A stretch of 64,000 bases of DNA from Hordeum vulgare subsp. vulgare (taxonomy: Eukaryota > Streptophyta > Magnoliopsida > Poales > Poaceae): contig NC_058521.1 in NCBI RefSeq assembly GCF_904849725.1, forward strand, positions 426,764,676 through 426,828,675, in the 5' to 3' direction. Shown one piece after another: positions 23,770 to 34,753 of the stretch. The number at the start of each line of letters is the position of its first letter. Positions within the stretch are counted from its first letter, which is position 1. The notes under the pieces are model-generated. The model ran no database searches and was not told where the DNA came from. It saw only the letters and a list, made by a program, of their open reading frames with translations. The position numbers and the translations under genes are program-made.

Positions 23770-25262
23770 TGAAGTGGATAGCGAATGACAGTGATCATGA
23801 AGCTTTGGATCAAGTTACTACCAAACCTCGTAGGTCAACAAGGAACGTACTGCTCCAGAGTAGTACGGTAATCCTGTCTTGCAGGTCATGTTGCTGGACA
23901 ACAATGAACCTACGAGTTATGGAGAAGCGATGGTGGGCCCGGATTCCGACGAATGGCCGGAGGCCATGAAATCCGAGAGAGGATCCATGTATGAAAACAA
24001 AGTGTGGACTTTGGAAGAACTACTTGATGGTCATAAGACCATTGAGTACAGATGGATGTTTAAAAGGAAGACACATGATGATGGTGAAAGTCACCATTTA
24101 GAAAGCTCGACTTCTTGCAAAGAAGTTTCCGACAAGTTCAAAGAGTTGACTATGATAATACTTTCTCACTCGTAGCGATGCTAAAATTCTGTTGGAATTA
24201 TGTTAGCACTTGCTGCATTATTTATGAAATCTTGGCAGATGGATGTCAAAACATTGTTTCCTCGACAGTTTCCTTGAGGAAAGGTTGTACGTCATACAAC
24301 CAGAAGGTTTTGTCGATCCTAAGGATGGTAACAAGTATGCAAACTCTAGAGATCCTTCTAAGAATTGGAGTAAGCATCTTGGAGTTGGAATATGCGCTTT
24401 GATGAGATGATCAAAGCTTTTGGGTTTATACAAAGTTTATGAGAAACTTGTATTTCCAAGAAAGTGAGTGGGAGCATTATAGAATTTCTGATGAGTATAT
24501 GTGGTTGACATATTCTTGATCGGAAAAGATGTTGAATTTCTGGTAAGCATATAGGGTGGTTTGAAAAGTGTTCTTCAAAGGAAAACCTGGATGAATCTAC
24601 TTGAACATTGAGCATCAAGATCCATAGAGATTGATCAAAACGCTTAATAGAACTTTCAAATGAATACATACCATGACAAGATTTTGAAAGAGTTCAAAAT
24701 AGGTCATCCAAATAAGGAGTTCTTGGTTGTATTGTAAGGTTAGAATTTGAGTAAGACTCAAAACCCGACCATGGTAGTAGAAAGAGAAAGGACGAAGGTC
24801 GTCCTCTTTGCCCTAGCCGTAGGCTCTAAATTATGTCATGTTGTGTACCGCACATAATGATTGCCTTGCCATGAGTTTGTCAAGGGGTACAAAAGTGATC
24901 TAGGAATGGATCACTGGACAGCGGTCAAAGTTATCCTTAGTAACTAATGGACTAAGGAATTTTTCTCGATTATGTAGGTGATAAAAGAGTTCGTCATAAA
25001 GGGTTACGTCTATGCAAGCTTTGACACTAATCCGAATGACTCTGAGTAGTAAACTGGATTCGTACAGTGGAGCAGTCATTTGGAATAGTTCCAAATGGCA
25101 CATGTTACCAACATCTACACGGTAACATAGATATTTGTAAAGCACACCCGGATCTGAAAGGTTCAGACCCGTTGACTAAAAACCTACCTCACAAGCAAGA
25201 CATGATCAAACCCAAAACTGTATGCGTGTTAGATTCATTAAAATCACATAGTGATGTGAACT
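23770..25262 (+). pseudogene. Copia reverse transcriptase/RNase H remnant of element B
   Basis: The RT start is recognisable at 23879-24110 (NNEPTSYGEAMVGPDSDEW, then YENKVWTLEEL). Later pieces give PEGFVDPKDGNK-like sequence near 24300-24340. The polyprotein end lies at 25067-25262 with the RNase H tail (GNIDICKAHPDLKGSDPLTK). The catalytic YVDD segment is not readable in a clean frame. The frame ends just before the polypurine tract CAAGTGGGTGAC (25281-25292). Confidence 0.75.
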
Positions 25263-25292
25263 AGATTATTGACTCTAGTGCAAGTGGGTGAC

Positions 25293-28200
25293 TATTGGAA
25301 ATATGCCCTACAGGTAATAATAAATTGGTTATTGTTATATTTCCTTGTTCATGATAATCGTTTATTATCCATGCTAGAATTGTATTGATTGAAAACTCAA
25401 ATACATGTTTGTACACATGGATAAACACATTGTCCCTAGTGAGCCTCTAGTTGACTAGCTCATTGATCAAAGATGGTCAAGGTTTGCTGGTGTTAGAGCA
25501 TATTTCTCCGTATGTGGTTTTGGTAACTGATGACAATTCATATGGACTAATGGTTGCCTAAAGTTATATTCAAAGGATTTGTGCATAGGCACTTCTTGAA
25601 GTCCATCTGTTGGTTTCAAGGAGTTAATACGATGACCAAGGTGGTATTCAAAGTATTATCCAAAGATTGGTCATAACGACACAATGTTGATCGAGACTAA
25701 GCAGAGAGTAAATCAATATGATCAACACACGAAGCGTACAAGATGTACCGAGAAGGATCAAGTGATCCCATGGTATGGTAAGCATTGTCCATAACGCTTT
25801 TGTGTACTAACCCATGTCTTTGTGAGAGTTCTATGTGGGGTTAGGTGTGTTTCCATGGGTTTGTGTCAGGAGGAAGATCTCATTCAACCTATGAAGGATG
25901 ACATCAAGTGGTGATCGTCATCAAGATTGTTGTGTGCAAGTTCAAGTGGAGCATCACGAAGATATCATGCTTGAAGCTTGTCGTCATTTGTGGTGGCAAT
26001 GGACTTGTGAAGAATGTGTTGAAGAGTGGTTCACCCATAGTTAGTATGGGGAGCAATCAAGAAAGGTGGTCCATCTTGAGGAAGCCAAGATCATCATCAT
26101 CTATCTCAAGAGGACTAGGTGCAAGGTATAGGTTTGCCCTTGATAGGTTTTTCTATTGTAGGATAGTTTGTCGTACTGTCAAGGGGGGCTCTGAAGTGAG
26201 TAGCATGATCGTATCATTCATTGAGAGATCAAACCATTTTCATCCTTGCATCATGTCTTGGTTCTTGTTTGGTGTTTCTCCTTGTGAGTCTTAGAGCTTA
26301 TGGTCATCTTCATGACAAGCTGGAGTTCATCGAAAATGGAGTCCATATGCATCTTCTATGATGTTTTCGATGTTGGAAGTTTTTGCCGGTTCTTCATTCA
26401 TAGAGGTTTCACATCTCTATATAATTGGCATTATCGTAAATGCATGTTCTTAAGATTTCCAATCGTTGTTGGATATCTCTTGTCGTCGTGAAATCCACAA
26501 GCTTGAGTTTGCTCTATTCGGAGTTCGTATGCGAAAGTTATAGCAGTTTCAGTATCCAACGGTAGTACCGCTTGTGGTGCGAGTGGTAGTAGTTTTTTAC
26601 TGGAGTTCCCAAGAGGTAGTACCACTCCCTCGGACGTTCTGCCAATGGTAGTACCGCTCCTAGCAGCGGTAGTACCGCTCCGGTCGGGCTGTGAGTGGGG
26701 GTAACGGTTGGATTCTTTCCCCCACTATATAAAGGAGGTCTTCTTCCCCGTTGGACCTTATCTATCTGTTGAGCTCGTGTTAATCCCCCATTGTTGACCT
26801 TCTTAGATATTGCTAACTCTCAATCCCTCCAATTATTCTTGTCACTTGATAACGGGATCACATCATTAGGAGAATGATGTGATGGACAAGACCCAAACTA
26901 TAAACGTAGCATGTGATCGTGTTATTTTGTTGCTATTGTTTTCTGCATGTCAAATGTACATTCCTATGACCATGAGATCATGTAACTCACTGACACCAGA
27001 GGAATGCCTTGTGTGTATCAAATGTTGCAATGTAACTAGGTGACTATAAAGGTGCTCTACAGGTATCTCCGAAGGTGTCCGTTGAGTTAGCATGGATTGA
27101 GACTGGGATATGTCACTTTGTATGACGGAGAGGTATCTCGGGGCCCACTCGATAATGCAACGTCACAAACAAGTCTTGCAAGAAATGTGACTAAAGAGTT
27201 AGCCATGGGATCTTGTATTACAGACCGACTAAAGAGACTTGCCGGTAACGAGATTAAAATAGGTATGAAGATATCGATGATCGAATCTCAGGCAAGTAAC
27301 ATACCGAAGGACAAAGGGAATGATATACGGGATTAACTAAATCCTTGACATAGAGGTTCAACCAGTAAGATCTTCGTAGAATATGTAGGATCCAATATGG
27401 TCATCCAGGTCCCGCTATTGCATATTGTCCGGAGAGTGTCTCGGTCATGTGTACATAGTTCTCGAACCCCTAGGGTCTACACACTTAAGGTTCAGTGATG
27501 TTTTGGTATATTTGAATTATTGATGTTGGTAACCGAATTTTGCTTGGAGTCCCGGATGAGATCCCAGACGTCATGAGGGTTTCCGGAATGGTCCAAAGAC
27601 GAAGATTGATATATAGGGAGTATCCATTTGGCTTCCGGAAGGTTTTCGGGCATTACCGGTAAAGTACCGGAAGTGACAAATAGGTTCTAGAGTTCCACCG
27701 GGAGGGGCCACTCACCCGGGAGAGAACCAAAGAGGCCCGAGGGTAGCGCACCAGCCCCTGTTGGGCTGGTGGCCAGCCCAAGTGGGCCTGGTTCAGCCGA
27801 AGGAGGAGAAAGGAAAGGAGAGGTGGGGCAAACCGAAATTGGAAGGGACTCCTCCTCCCAATTGGATTGGAGGAGGACTCATCCTCCTTGCTCGGCGTGC
27901 CGGCCAGCCCTAGGCATTTTTACCTAGGGTGCCACACCTCCCTCCCACCTATATATAGTGGAGGTGAGAGAGGCTTTTTGGCACCCCAACCCATAGTGTA
28001 GCCCTCTCTCTCTCCACCACTTCATGACACCCCGTAGCTAGTTCGGTACGGCACGGGAAAGCCCTGCGGGAGTAGCTCCACCACCATCACCGCCACGCCA
28101 TTGTGCTGATGGAGAATTCAGCTACCTCTTCTTCTCTCTTGCTGGATCAATAAGGCGGAGATCGTCATCGAGCTGTACGTGTGCTGAACGCGGAGGTGCC

Positions 28201-28397
28201 ATCTGTTCGGTACTACATCAGGACAGAGTTCATGGGACGCTTGCGATTCAGACCGCGAAGACTTTCGAGTACATGAACCGCGTTTCTTAACGCTTCCTGC
28301 TTAGCGATCTACAAGGTTACGTGGATCCGATTTCACCATGGATAGGTCTTGCATGTGCGTAGGAAATTTTTTGTTTCCCATGCATCGTTCCCCAACA
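25293..28397 (+). repeat. 3' LTR of element B, interrupted
   Basis: LTR sequence is 25293-25490 plus 26839-28397. The first base pair of the LTR is TA rather than TG (TATTGGAAATATGCCC). TATA box CTATATATAGTGG at about 27951. It ends GTTCCCCAACA before TSD CTTAT. About 20 bp of LTR are missing at the internal break compared with the 5' LTR. Confidence 0.9.
25491..26838 (+). mobile_element. Truncated LTR of another retroelement inside B's 3' LTR
   Basis: It starts TGTTAGAGCATATTTCTCCG and carries the GGTAGTACCGCT repeats and TATA box (CACTATATAAAGGAGG, about 26723) of an LTR type common in Triticeae. It stops at CCCTCCAATTATTCT without an LTR end. No TSD is seen and about 20 bp of target are lost, so it is a fragment rather than a clean solo LTR. 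Short ORFs inside are not supported as genes. Confidence 0.7.
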
Positions 28398-28867
28398 CTT
28401 ATCGCCCTACATTACATTCACATGCAAGTTTAGAACCATTTGTTCTGTTGACGCAAATCACACATGGTTACGGCATGCAAAGAACGTGTGTGACATTACG
28501 CACATCCCACACGCACAAAATATGCGTCCGTGTGTTGTAAAGCTAATAACCACACACGCTATTCTTCAAACAATCCCGTGTAATATATGACAACATCAGA
28601 CATGGTTTATTCGTTCTAACTGTGTGCACTGTAATTTATTTCCTACTAGCTTATTTCGTTAATTTATCATTAGATTCATAAAATTCAAAATTTTAATTAC
28701 GAAATGTGCTTTCACATCCATCAAAACATACATTAATTATAATAGTTCAACAGCCAATGCAGAAATCAAAAGCTGAGTACATGTTCGAAGATTACATAGT
28801 TCAGTAGAAGATTAAATATGATGAACCACAATATATAGTAATAGAGGCGGAAAAGGTGAAGAGGGAA

Positions 28868-29103
28868 TTATAAGTCATTTTGGTTGTTGATGGTGTTGAA
28901 GAAGCGGAGTACCCATAATGTGCCTTCCTCCATGCCAAAGGTGCGCACAACTTTTGTCTAACACCTTGTGATGATCGCCCGTCCATCCTTCACCGCCTTC
29001 AGGAAGAATTCTAAACCATTATCATGGTAGCATGAATTATATACTATAACCTTCATTGCCTCCACTCTAGTCAGGTAGTTTGCAAGGTAATCTTTAGTAA
29101 ATT
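28868..29103 (-). pseudogene. B3-like DNA-binding domain exon, broken
   Basis: The minus-strand frame starts after a plausible splice acceptor (TTTCCGTAG) at 29103 and ends with TAA at 28868-28870. It reads EFTKDYLANYL, EAMKVIVYNS, LEFFLKAVKDGRAIITR, then TKVVRTFGMEEGTLWVLRF. This order matches the second half of plant B3 domains (F-x-L, then strands, GRAIIT-GW, and GL-EG-x-WVF). B3 proteins bind DNA as transcription factors. At the usual Gly-Trp the sequence has Cys followed by TAG (28958-28960), so one nonsense codon breaks it. It is probably the last exon of the DNA-X minus-strand gene. A profile search is needed to confirm the family. Confidence 0.55.
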
Positions 29104-29309
29104 CCTACGGAAACAACTAAAAAGAGACAACTTTCAGGTTTTGATGTCCAATAGAGTAACTTGTTCTAGGCAGGAAAAGAAGGCAACGCAATACTTACCA
29201 TCCTAAAGTTCACTAGCATATTGGATAAAGAGTAAATAAAGAGTTTAATTCCAATCATATGTCTCTTCCGCCTAACTTTTTTCTTCATTTCCTCACTTGA
29301 TGCTTGTTC

Positions 29310-29372
29310 ATGTTTATCTCATTGCCTCATATGCAAAGGGGGTCGAAGCATGGATCAGTACCACTGACATAT
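29310..29372 (-). pseudogene. Exon-like copy iii of the DNA-X minus-strand gene
   Basis: After the intron-end sequence GTTGCTTGTAG the minus strand reads TYVSGTDPCFDPLAYEAMR, then stops. It parallels copy ii (30030-30196) and copy i (42170-42330) in both intron and exon. Short and truncated. Confidence 0.45.
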
Positions 29373-29438
29373 GTACCTACAAGCAACAAATAAATGTTAG
29401 AACCTAAGCTGCAAGTGCGCAAATGATGTGAAATACTA

Positions 29439-29562
29439 CTCCCTCCGTCCCAAAATTCTTGTCTTAGATTTGTCTAGATATGAATGTATCTAGTCACGTT
29501 TTAGTATTTAGATACATTCATTTCTAGACAAACCTAAGACAAGAATTTTGGGACGGAGAGAG
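29439..29562. mobile_element. Stowaway MITE (Tc1/mariner), TA TSD
   Basis: 124 bp with long terminal inverted repeats, CTCCCTCCGTCCCAAAATTC at the left and the reverse complement at the right (GAATTTTGGGACGGAGAGAG). TA flanks both ends (29437-29438 and 29563-29564). It is non-coding and would fold into a near-perfect hairpin. It lies in presumed intron sequence of the DNA-X gene. Confidence 0.95.
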
Positions 29563-30029
29563 TATATGACAATGGGATGTGACTAACCTCGATGGTAAAC
29601 AATAGTATCATGCATCGTAACCCTACATAAGCACATAGAAAGGCGTGTTAACTACAACAGGGTTAGCATCCACCAAAACTATAAATTTTAATTAAACGAC
29701 ACTATCTCCAGTGATATTTTCATTGCGAGGAGTAGCATAGTAGCAAAGGGACAGGTATTGATGAAATTAAATTAGACAATTCATACTTGAACAACACTAA
29801 GCATTACTGAAATAAACAATGGACGTGTTGACTTCAGAGTACACAAAACCTAACATAGTCATTATAACTTGTACCGGTGAAACTGAAATTGACATGGTTA
29901 AACGTCGCGAGTCACGTGCTGCTAGAGCAGAAAATTGCCAGTTGTATAGAAGAAGGTAGGGAAAATAGCCAAGATGTGTTAGGCGTGTTTACTACAACAA
30001 GCTTAACATATGAACCTTACAAAACATAC

Positions 30030-30196
30030 CCATTGCAACTGGTATTGGTAAAATTGAACTAGACAATTCATACTTGATAAATCCCAAGGGATAGTTGCTG
30101 GGGCACTTCATCACAGCCACAGCCCGCACAAATTTGGTGGCAAGGTGTTCCCGTGGGTTGAAGCATGGATTAATACCGCTAACATATGGACCTACA
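30030..30196 (-). pseudogene. Exon-like copy ii of the DNA-X minus-strand gene
   Basis: Following the intron end GTTGCTTGTAG, the minus strand is open as GPYVSGINPCFNPREHLATK, FVRAVAVMKCPSNYPLGF and IKYELSSS, up to about 30030. No known domain is recognised. The same exon with its upstream intron is found as copy i in segment 3, and in part as copy iii, so it looks like a tandem exon duplication. It lies upstream of the B3-like exon on the same strand. Confidence 0.45.
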
Positions 30197-30625
30197 AGCA
30201 ACAAGTAAATGTTAGAAGCTAAACTAGAATTCCACAAATGATGTAAAATACTATAACATATTGGGTTGTGACTAACCTCGATGCTAAACAACATCATTGT
30301 GCATTTTGGCACTACATAAGTACATGGAAAGGCATGTCAACTACTATAAGGGTCGAATTGAACTGGACAGTTCATACTTGAACAACACAATGTGCATAAC
30401 CGAAATAAACAACAGACATGTTAACAACACAGTACACACAATCGATACTTGTGATCTGCGTTGAGTTTTTCTGTGAAGAGGAACGGGTAATGCAACACAA
30501 TATAGGTAAGCATTTCCCTCAATATAGAACCAAGGTTAATCTAACCAATAGGAGTAACAACCAACCCCCGTCTTCAGCGGCTACACACAAAAGAGCAAAC
30601 ACTTGCGCCCAACGTGAGCAATAGG

Positions 30626-30653
30626 CACTACTGAAATTCAGAAATTTGCCGTC
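30626..30653 (+). repeat. Left terminal inverted repeat of the CACTA element
   Basis: CACTACTGAAATTCAGAAAT then TTGCCGTC. It pairs with 40718-40745 in reverse complement, with 2 mismatches in 28 bp. Confidence 0.95.
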
Positions 30654-31165
30654 TGCCAAGGCGGACAGCAAAGGGGGCTACCACGGACGGCAAAGGCTTT
30701 GCCCTCGGTCAGCAGACGGCAAAGTAGACGGTAAAAAAAAATCCGGTGAAGAGGCTCTTTGCCGTCTGCTTTCACAAAGCGGACGGCAAAGAATCTTTGC
30801 CATGAGGGGGCAGACGGCAAAATAAGTGGGACGGCATATATTGCAACGTCCCCGTTAAGTGTTAACGGCAGGCCTCCCCCTTTGCCGTCTGCCTTCCCCC
30901 CTTTGCCATGTGGGGGCAGACGGCAAAGAGGGGAGAGAGGGGGGCAGATTCCCCCCTTTGCCGTCTGCCTCCCCCCCTTTGCCATGTGGGGGCAGACGGC
31001 AAAGAGGGGAGAGAGGGGGGCAGATTCCCCCCTTTGCCATCTGCCTCCCCCCCTTTGCCATGTGGGGGCAGACGGCAAAGAGGGGAGAGAGGGGGGTAGA
31101 TTCCCCCCTTTGCCGTCTGCGTCCCCCCCCTTTGCCATGTGGGGGCAGACGACAAAGAGGGGAAC
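30638..31165. repeat. Left subterminal repeats of the CACTA element
   Basis: TTTGCCGTCTGCC motifs occur in both orientations. From about 30885 to 31165 there are about three tandem copies of a ~90 bp unit containing CCCCTTTGCCATGTGGGGGC and GACGGCAAAGAGGGGAGAGA. The Pro/Gly/Ser-rich ORFs read from this stretch on both strands are repeat artefacts. Confidence 0.9.
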
Positions 31166-31615
31166 CAGCCCATTTTTTATTTGTTTTTTGTTATATCCAG
31201 CATTTTTAACAATAATCAGGATATATATATATATATTTGACATAAATAAATATCTTTCCGTACTCATAACCATATTAAAATAACTCTCATCCATAGTGCA
31301 TACATATTATGGAAGTTACATCCGTGCCAAACCATATATTACACTAGTTTCATCCACGTGCATACAAAGTTTCATATATTCATATACTACAATAGTTTCA
31401 ATACAACACATGGTACAAGAAATCATCTTCAAGCATTCCATCAACCAAGCTTCCCGTGAAGTGAAGGTAATCTGCAAAATGACAAAGAAGAAAGTTAGAA
31501 AAATAATACTAGATGAAGTAGTGTATATATAGGTTATTTCGAAGAGAAATTATCTAAGTATAGACCATTTAGGAGCTAACTAAGCTAATTATGTCATTTA
31601 GGTGGAACCCTAGCT
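31166..31615. other. CACTA 3' spacer, no gene
   Basis: AT-rich with a short (AT)n run at about 31221. It contains the AGCTAACTAAGCTAATTATG motif shared with CACTA remnant 1. No coding support. Confidence 0.5.
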
Positions 31616-31965
31616 AACTATAGGAGAAGAGAAAGAGAAGAAGAAGTAAAAGAAGGAGGAGGAGGAGGAGAAGGAGGAGAAGGAGAAGTAAGAGGAGAAG
31701 GAGAAGGAAGAGGAGAAGAAGAAGAAAAAGGAGGAGGAGGAGGAGGAGGAGAAGGAGAAGGAAGAGGAGAAGGAGAAGAAGGAGAAGGAGAAGGAAGAGG
31801 AGAAGGAGAAGAAGGAGAAGAAGAAGGAGAAGGAGCTCTCCCGCTCCTTCTCCTTCTTCTTCTCCTTCTTCTTCTCCTTCTTCTCCTTCTCCTCTTCCTT
31901 CTTCTTATCCTTTTGTCCCCTTCTTCTTCTCCTCCTCCCTCTCCTCCTTCTTCTCCTTCTTCTTG
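31616..31965. repeat. Polypurine/polypyrimidine inverted repeat in the CACTA element
   Basis: A GGA/GAA-rich arm (31620-31835) turns at GGAGCTCTCCCGCTCC into a TTC/TCC-rich arm (to about 31960). This matches the modules of CACTA remnant 1. Flanked by AGCTAATTATGTCATTAGAT repeats (31978-32050). Confidence 0.85.
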
Positions 31966-32091
31966 GAGATAACTAAGCTAATTATGTCATTAGATGGAAG
32001 TCTAGCTATTTTGCAGCTAACTAAGCTAATTATGTCATTAGATGGAAGTCTAGCTATTTTTTATTAAAACACTAGAAATAACATACCTAAG

Positions 32092-34620
32092 TTAGGGTGA
32101 AGCACGGTGGCTCTGGCTTGTTTCACCTGGAGAAGGCCGCCCTGGAGAAGGCTCGACTGTAGAAGGGTCGTGCGATGCGTTTCGGGACATATTCTGCACC
32201 AAACATCGTTTGCAATGTGTAGTTAGCATGAGGACACTCTTAAGATCACTCCACTGAAATGAAACTCACCGTCCCCGCCACGTTAATGACTGGCATCGGC
32301 GGAGGGACTTGGCCGTTCTTCTCGCACATAGACTGTACATTTGGTTTCGACAAGTCAAACTTTTTATTTATTAATGAAACGGACATTCAAATGCAAGATT
32401 TGAAATAACATGAAGAAGAAACTTACCACGAAGAGCTCGTATATGGCCCTGGTAGACGCTTCATTCCGTGCCCTCTCCGCCTCCACCAATGCAGTCGTCC
32501 TCTCCTCCAGCTCCCTAATTTCCTTATCCTTCTCCGCTATAGCCGCCTGCATTGCCGCTCTCTCTTTCTGAATAGCAGCCTGCAACACAACTCATTGTTA
32601 GCAATGTAATCATATTGGTTCCAACGCACAACATAATGCGGAAAGATTGTTGAGTCCATTAAACTAACCTCGATGGCGAGCTCGACTGGCCGTGGACGAC
32701 GTGTTATCTCCGGACAAGAGCTCGTTTGGCGTGCCTTTATCTGCCGGAGAGTGCTAGGACAACGTATAAGGCCGTCTCCAATGGCGAGCGAGCCATGGGG
32801 CCTCCCGTTGCCAGCTATCATCACCAGCTCAGGATCAATAGGCCCCTCGCTCGGGTTAAAGTCCTCCCCTTTCCTCGCCTTCCCGTGATCTCTGTACTTC
32901 ACGAGCTTGTCGTCGGAGGAGATGTTGGTGAAGTTTTCTGGATGCTCGAGGTCAGACTCAGAGAATGCCTTGACCTTCTTGTACGAGGAAGTATGAGCCA
33001 TCGCATATAGGTCGTACATCTGTGGCGCCTCCGTCTTATTGTGACGCGCCTAAAAGAGAGAGAGCAGAAAATTGTATTGGTAAAGGGCTCAAGATAGCAT
33101 TAAGAATGAATTGCATGAGGCATGAAGCAAACCACATACCCAGTTCTCGCCAAATTGGATTAAGTTGACGCTCCCTTGATGGTGTGGCACGCCAACCATT
33201 TTGCCACGCCTCTCCTTGGCGTTGTTGTGGCTGGTCTCCCACGTTTCGGAGCACCACTGGTCCACCAAGGCCTCCCAACAATCCATCTTATCCACACACC
33301 ATCTCGGGGGCACCTAAGTTAATAAAGAGAAAATTGAGTGCGTAAGAACCAAATCAAGGAAACTAACTACAAAGCCTTAATAATATGTAATTACCTTCAT
33401 GTAATGCTCCTTCTCCATCTTAGCATCACGGCACTTCGCCTTATCAATCCTAATACGCCGCGTGGCATAGTAGTCTCGAACAGCCTGCACCCGAGCCTCG
33501 TGCCGAAAGTTTTGAAGTAGGCGGCGACATTCGGTTTCGATAACCTTTGTCGCGTCGTCCTCGTATCCCTCCTCACACCTGTAGAAGGTCTGCAAACGAG
33601 ACAACACCGATTAGTACAATAAATAGCTATGGTTAATTTAAAATTGTGTGAAAGAGAAATTACCCAAAACTTTCGGATCACCATGTATGCCCTCGTGTCA
33701 CACAAAACACCGTCGATCTCCACCTCCGGCGGGGCCGGGGCACCCAAGTAGTGCTCCTAGGTCATCCCTACCTCTCGCTCCCGACCGGGCAACGTTACAA
33801 ACCCTGGGAAGTTTTGACGGCAAAGAACACCGAGGACGCTGTTGGGCTTGCGGACACCCTTGGCAACAATCCAACCCCTACAGTATGACAAATTGAAGCC
33901 AAAACATTAGATATTTGAGAAAACGCGCAGGCAAAAGGTTAAATAAGAGTAAATTAACTTACTTGTCCCCATTTGGCCTAATCGACCACCTCTGGTCGGG
34001 GGTCGCTGGCACGAGTGGGAGCCCCGAACTACCACGCTGGTAGACGGTATCCCACTGGGTATCCCCCTCACCCAGCTCCTCGTCGCTACCAGCATGGCCA
34101 GTTGGCTCAGGCCAGGTATCCCACTGGGTCTCTTGGGACGTACCCTCATCCCTGCTGTGCTCCGCAGTCGTGTGGAAGGAAGCCTCTGGGACACGAGTCT
34201 CGTGGGTCAAAGGCTCGTCGACCTGAGGCTCGTCGACCCGAGGCTCGTGAACCGGAGACCGTGTAGCCTCCACCTCAGACGAATCCACCCTAGAAGTCCT
34301 CCTGTGCTCAGGTGAATCAGCTTGGGGTGGTGGCGGAGACCCGCGGCCACGTGTACCTTTAGTACAACATAAATACCAACATGAGTAATAAAATACCAAT
34401 ATGCATACAACATGAGCACAACATAAATACCAACATGAATACAACGTGTACCTTTAGTGCCTCTCGGCTTCGCGGGTGGTCGACCTCCTCTCAAGGGGGC
34501 CGCTCCTTGCATAGTAGAGAGCAACACTCTCCGAAGAGGCGAGGCAAGAATGGAAGTACCCATCCCATCACCCGCCGACGAAGAAGCAGCCGCGGCATGC
34601 TTTCGACCCTTTCCCACCAT
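32092..34620 (-). pseudogene. CACTA second gene, Ptta/En/Spm-type (PF03004-like) protein, multi-exon
   Basis: ATG at 34618-34620 (MVGKGRKHAAAASSSAGDG) opens a basic, low-complexity N-terminus. Exons then run leftward: a Pro/Glu-rich linker (34345-33960), a conserved part from GWIVAKG to FPGFVTLPG (33880-33790), CRRLLQNFRHEARVQAVRDY (33560-33480), CWEALVDQWCSETWE (33300-33240), MYDLYAMAHTSS (33020-32985), a coiled coil (32580-32430), and a short C-terminus ending at TAA 32092-32094. Introns show GTAAGT/GTGAGT donors. This is the plant En/Spm family gene thought to bind the subterminal repeats together with the transposase. An in-frame TAG at 33757-33759 breaks it. Exact splice sites were not fixed. 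Confidence 0.75.
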
Positions 34621-34753
34621 CTTTCAACACCTGTCATGACAAAGAGTAAATGAAATTAGTACAACATAAATACCAACATGACTAATAAAAATTGAATACC
34701 TAACATGAACTCAAAATTTATATATAGTATAATAGTTGAATACCTGACATGAA

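Larger units (their letters stand above)
18411..28397 (+). mobile_element. Angela/BARE-like Copia element B, complete ends, TSD CTTAT
   Basis: 5' LTR 18411-20199, internal 20200-25292, 3' LTR 25293-28397 (itself interrupted). CTTAT at 18406-18410 is repeated at 28398-28402. The internal region has gag, protease, integrase, RT and RNase H remnants in the Copia order, all with many stops and shifts. It is oriented + like element A and inserted in DNA-X. Confidence 0.93.
28403..30442. mobile_element. DNA-X segment 2
   Basis: It continues segment 1 across element B. The first 230 bp hold ACGTGTGTGACATTACGCAC-like CACACG-rich repeats. Then come the minus-strand B3-like exon (28868-29103), a MITE, and two of the exon-like duplicated blocks. 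The minus-strand solo LTR enters near 30443. Confidence 0.55.

Noticed and set aside
30638..31294. A 218-codon ORF and mirror ORFs with LPSAPTWQRGG repeats
   Set aside because: These are repeat artefacts of the CACTA subterminal region, with no codon structure beyond the ~90 bp tandem unit.
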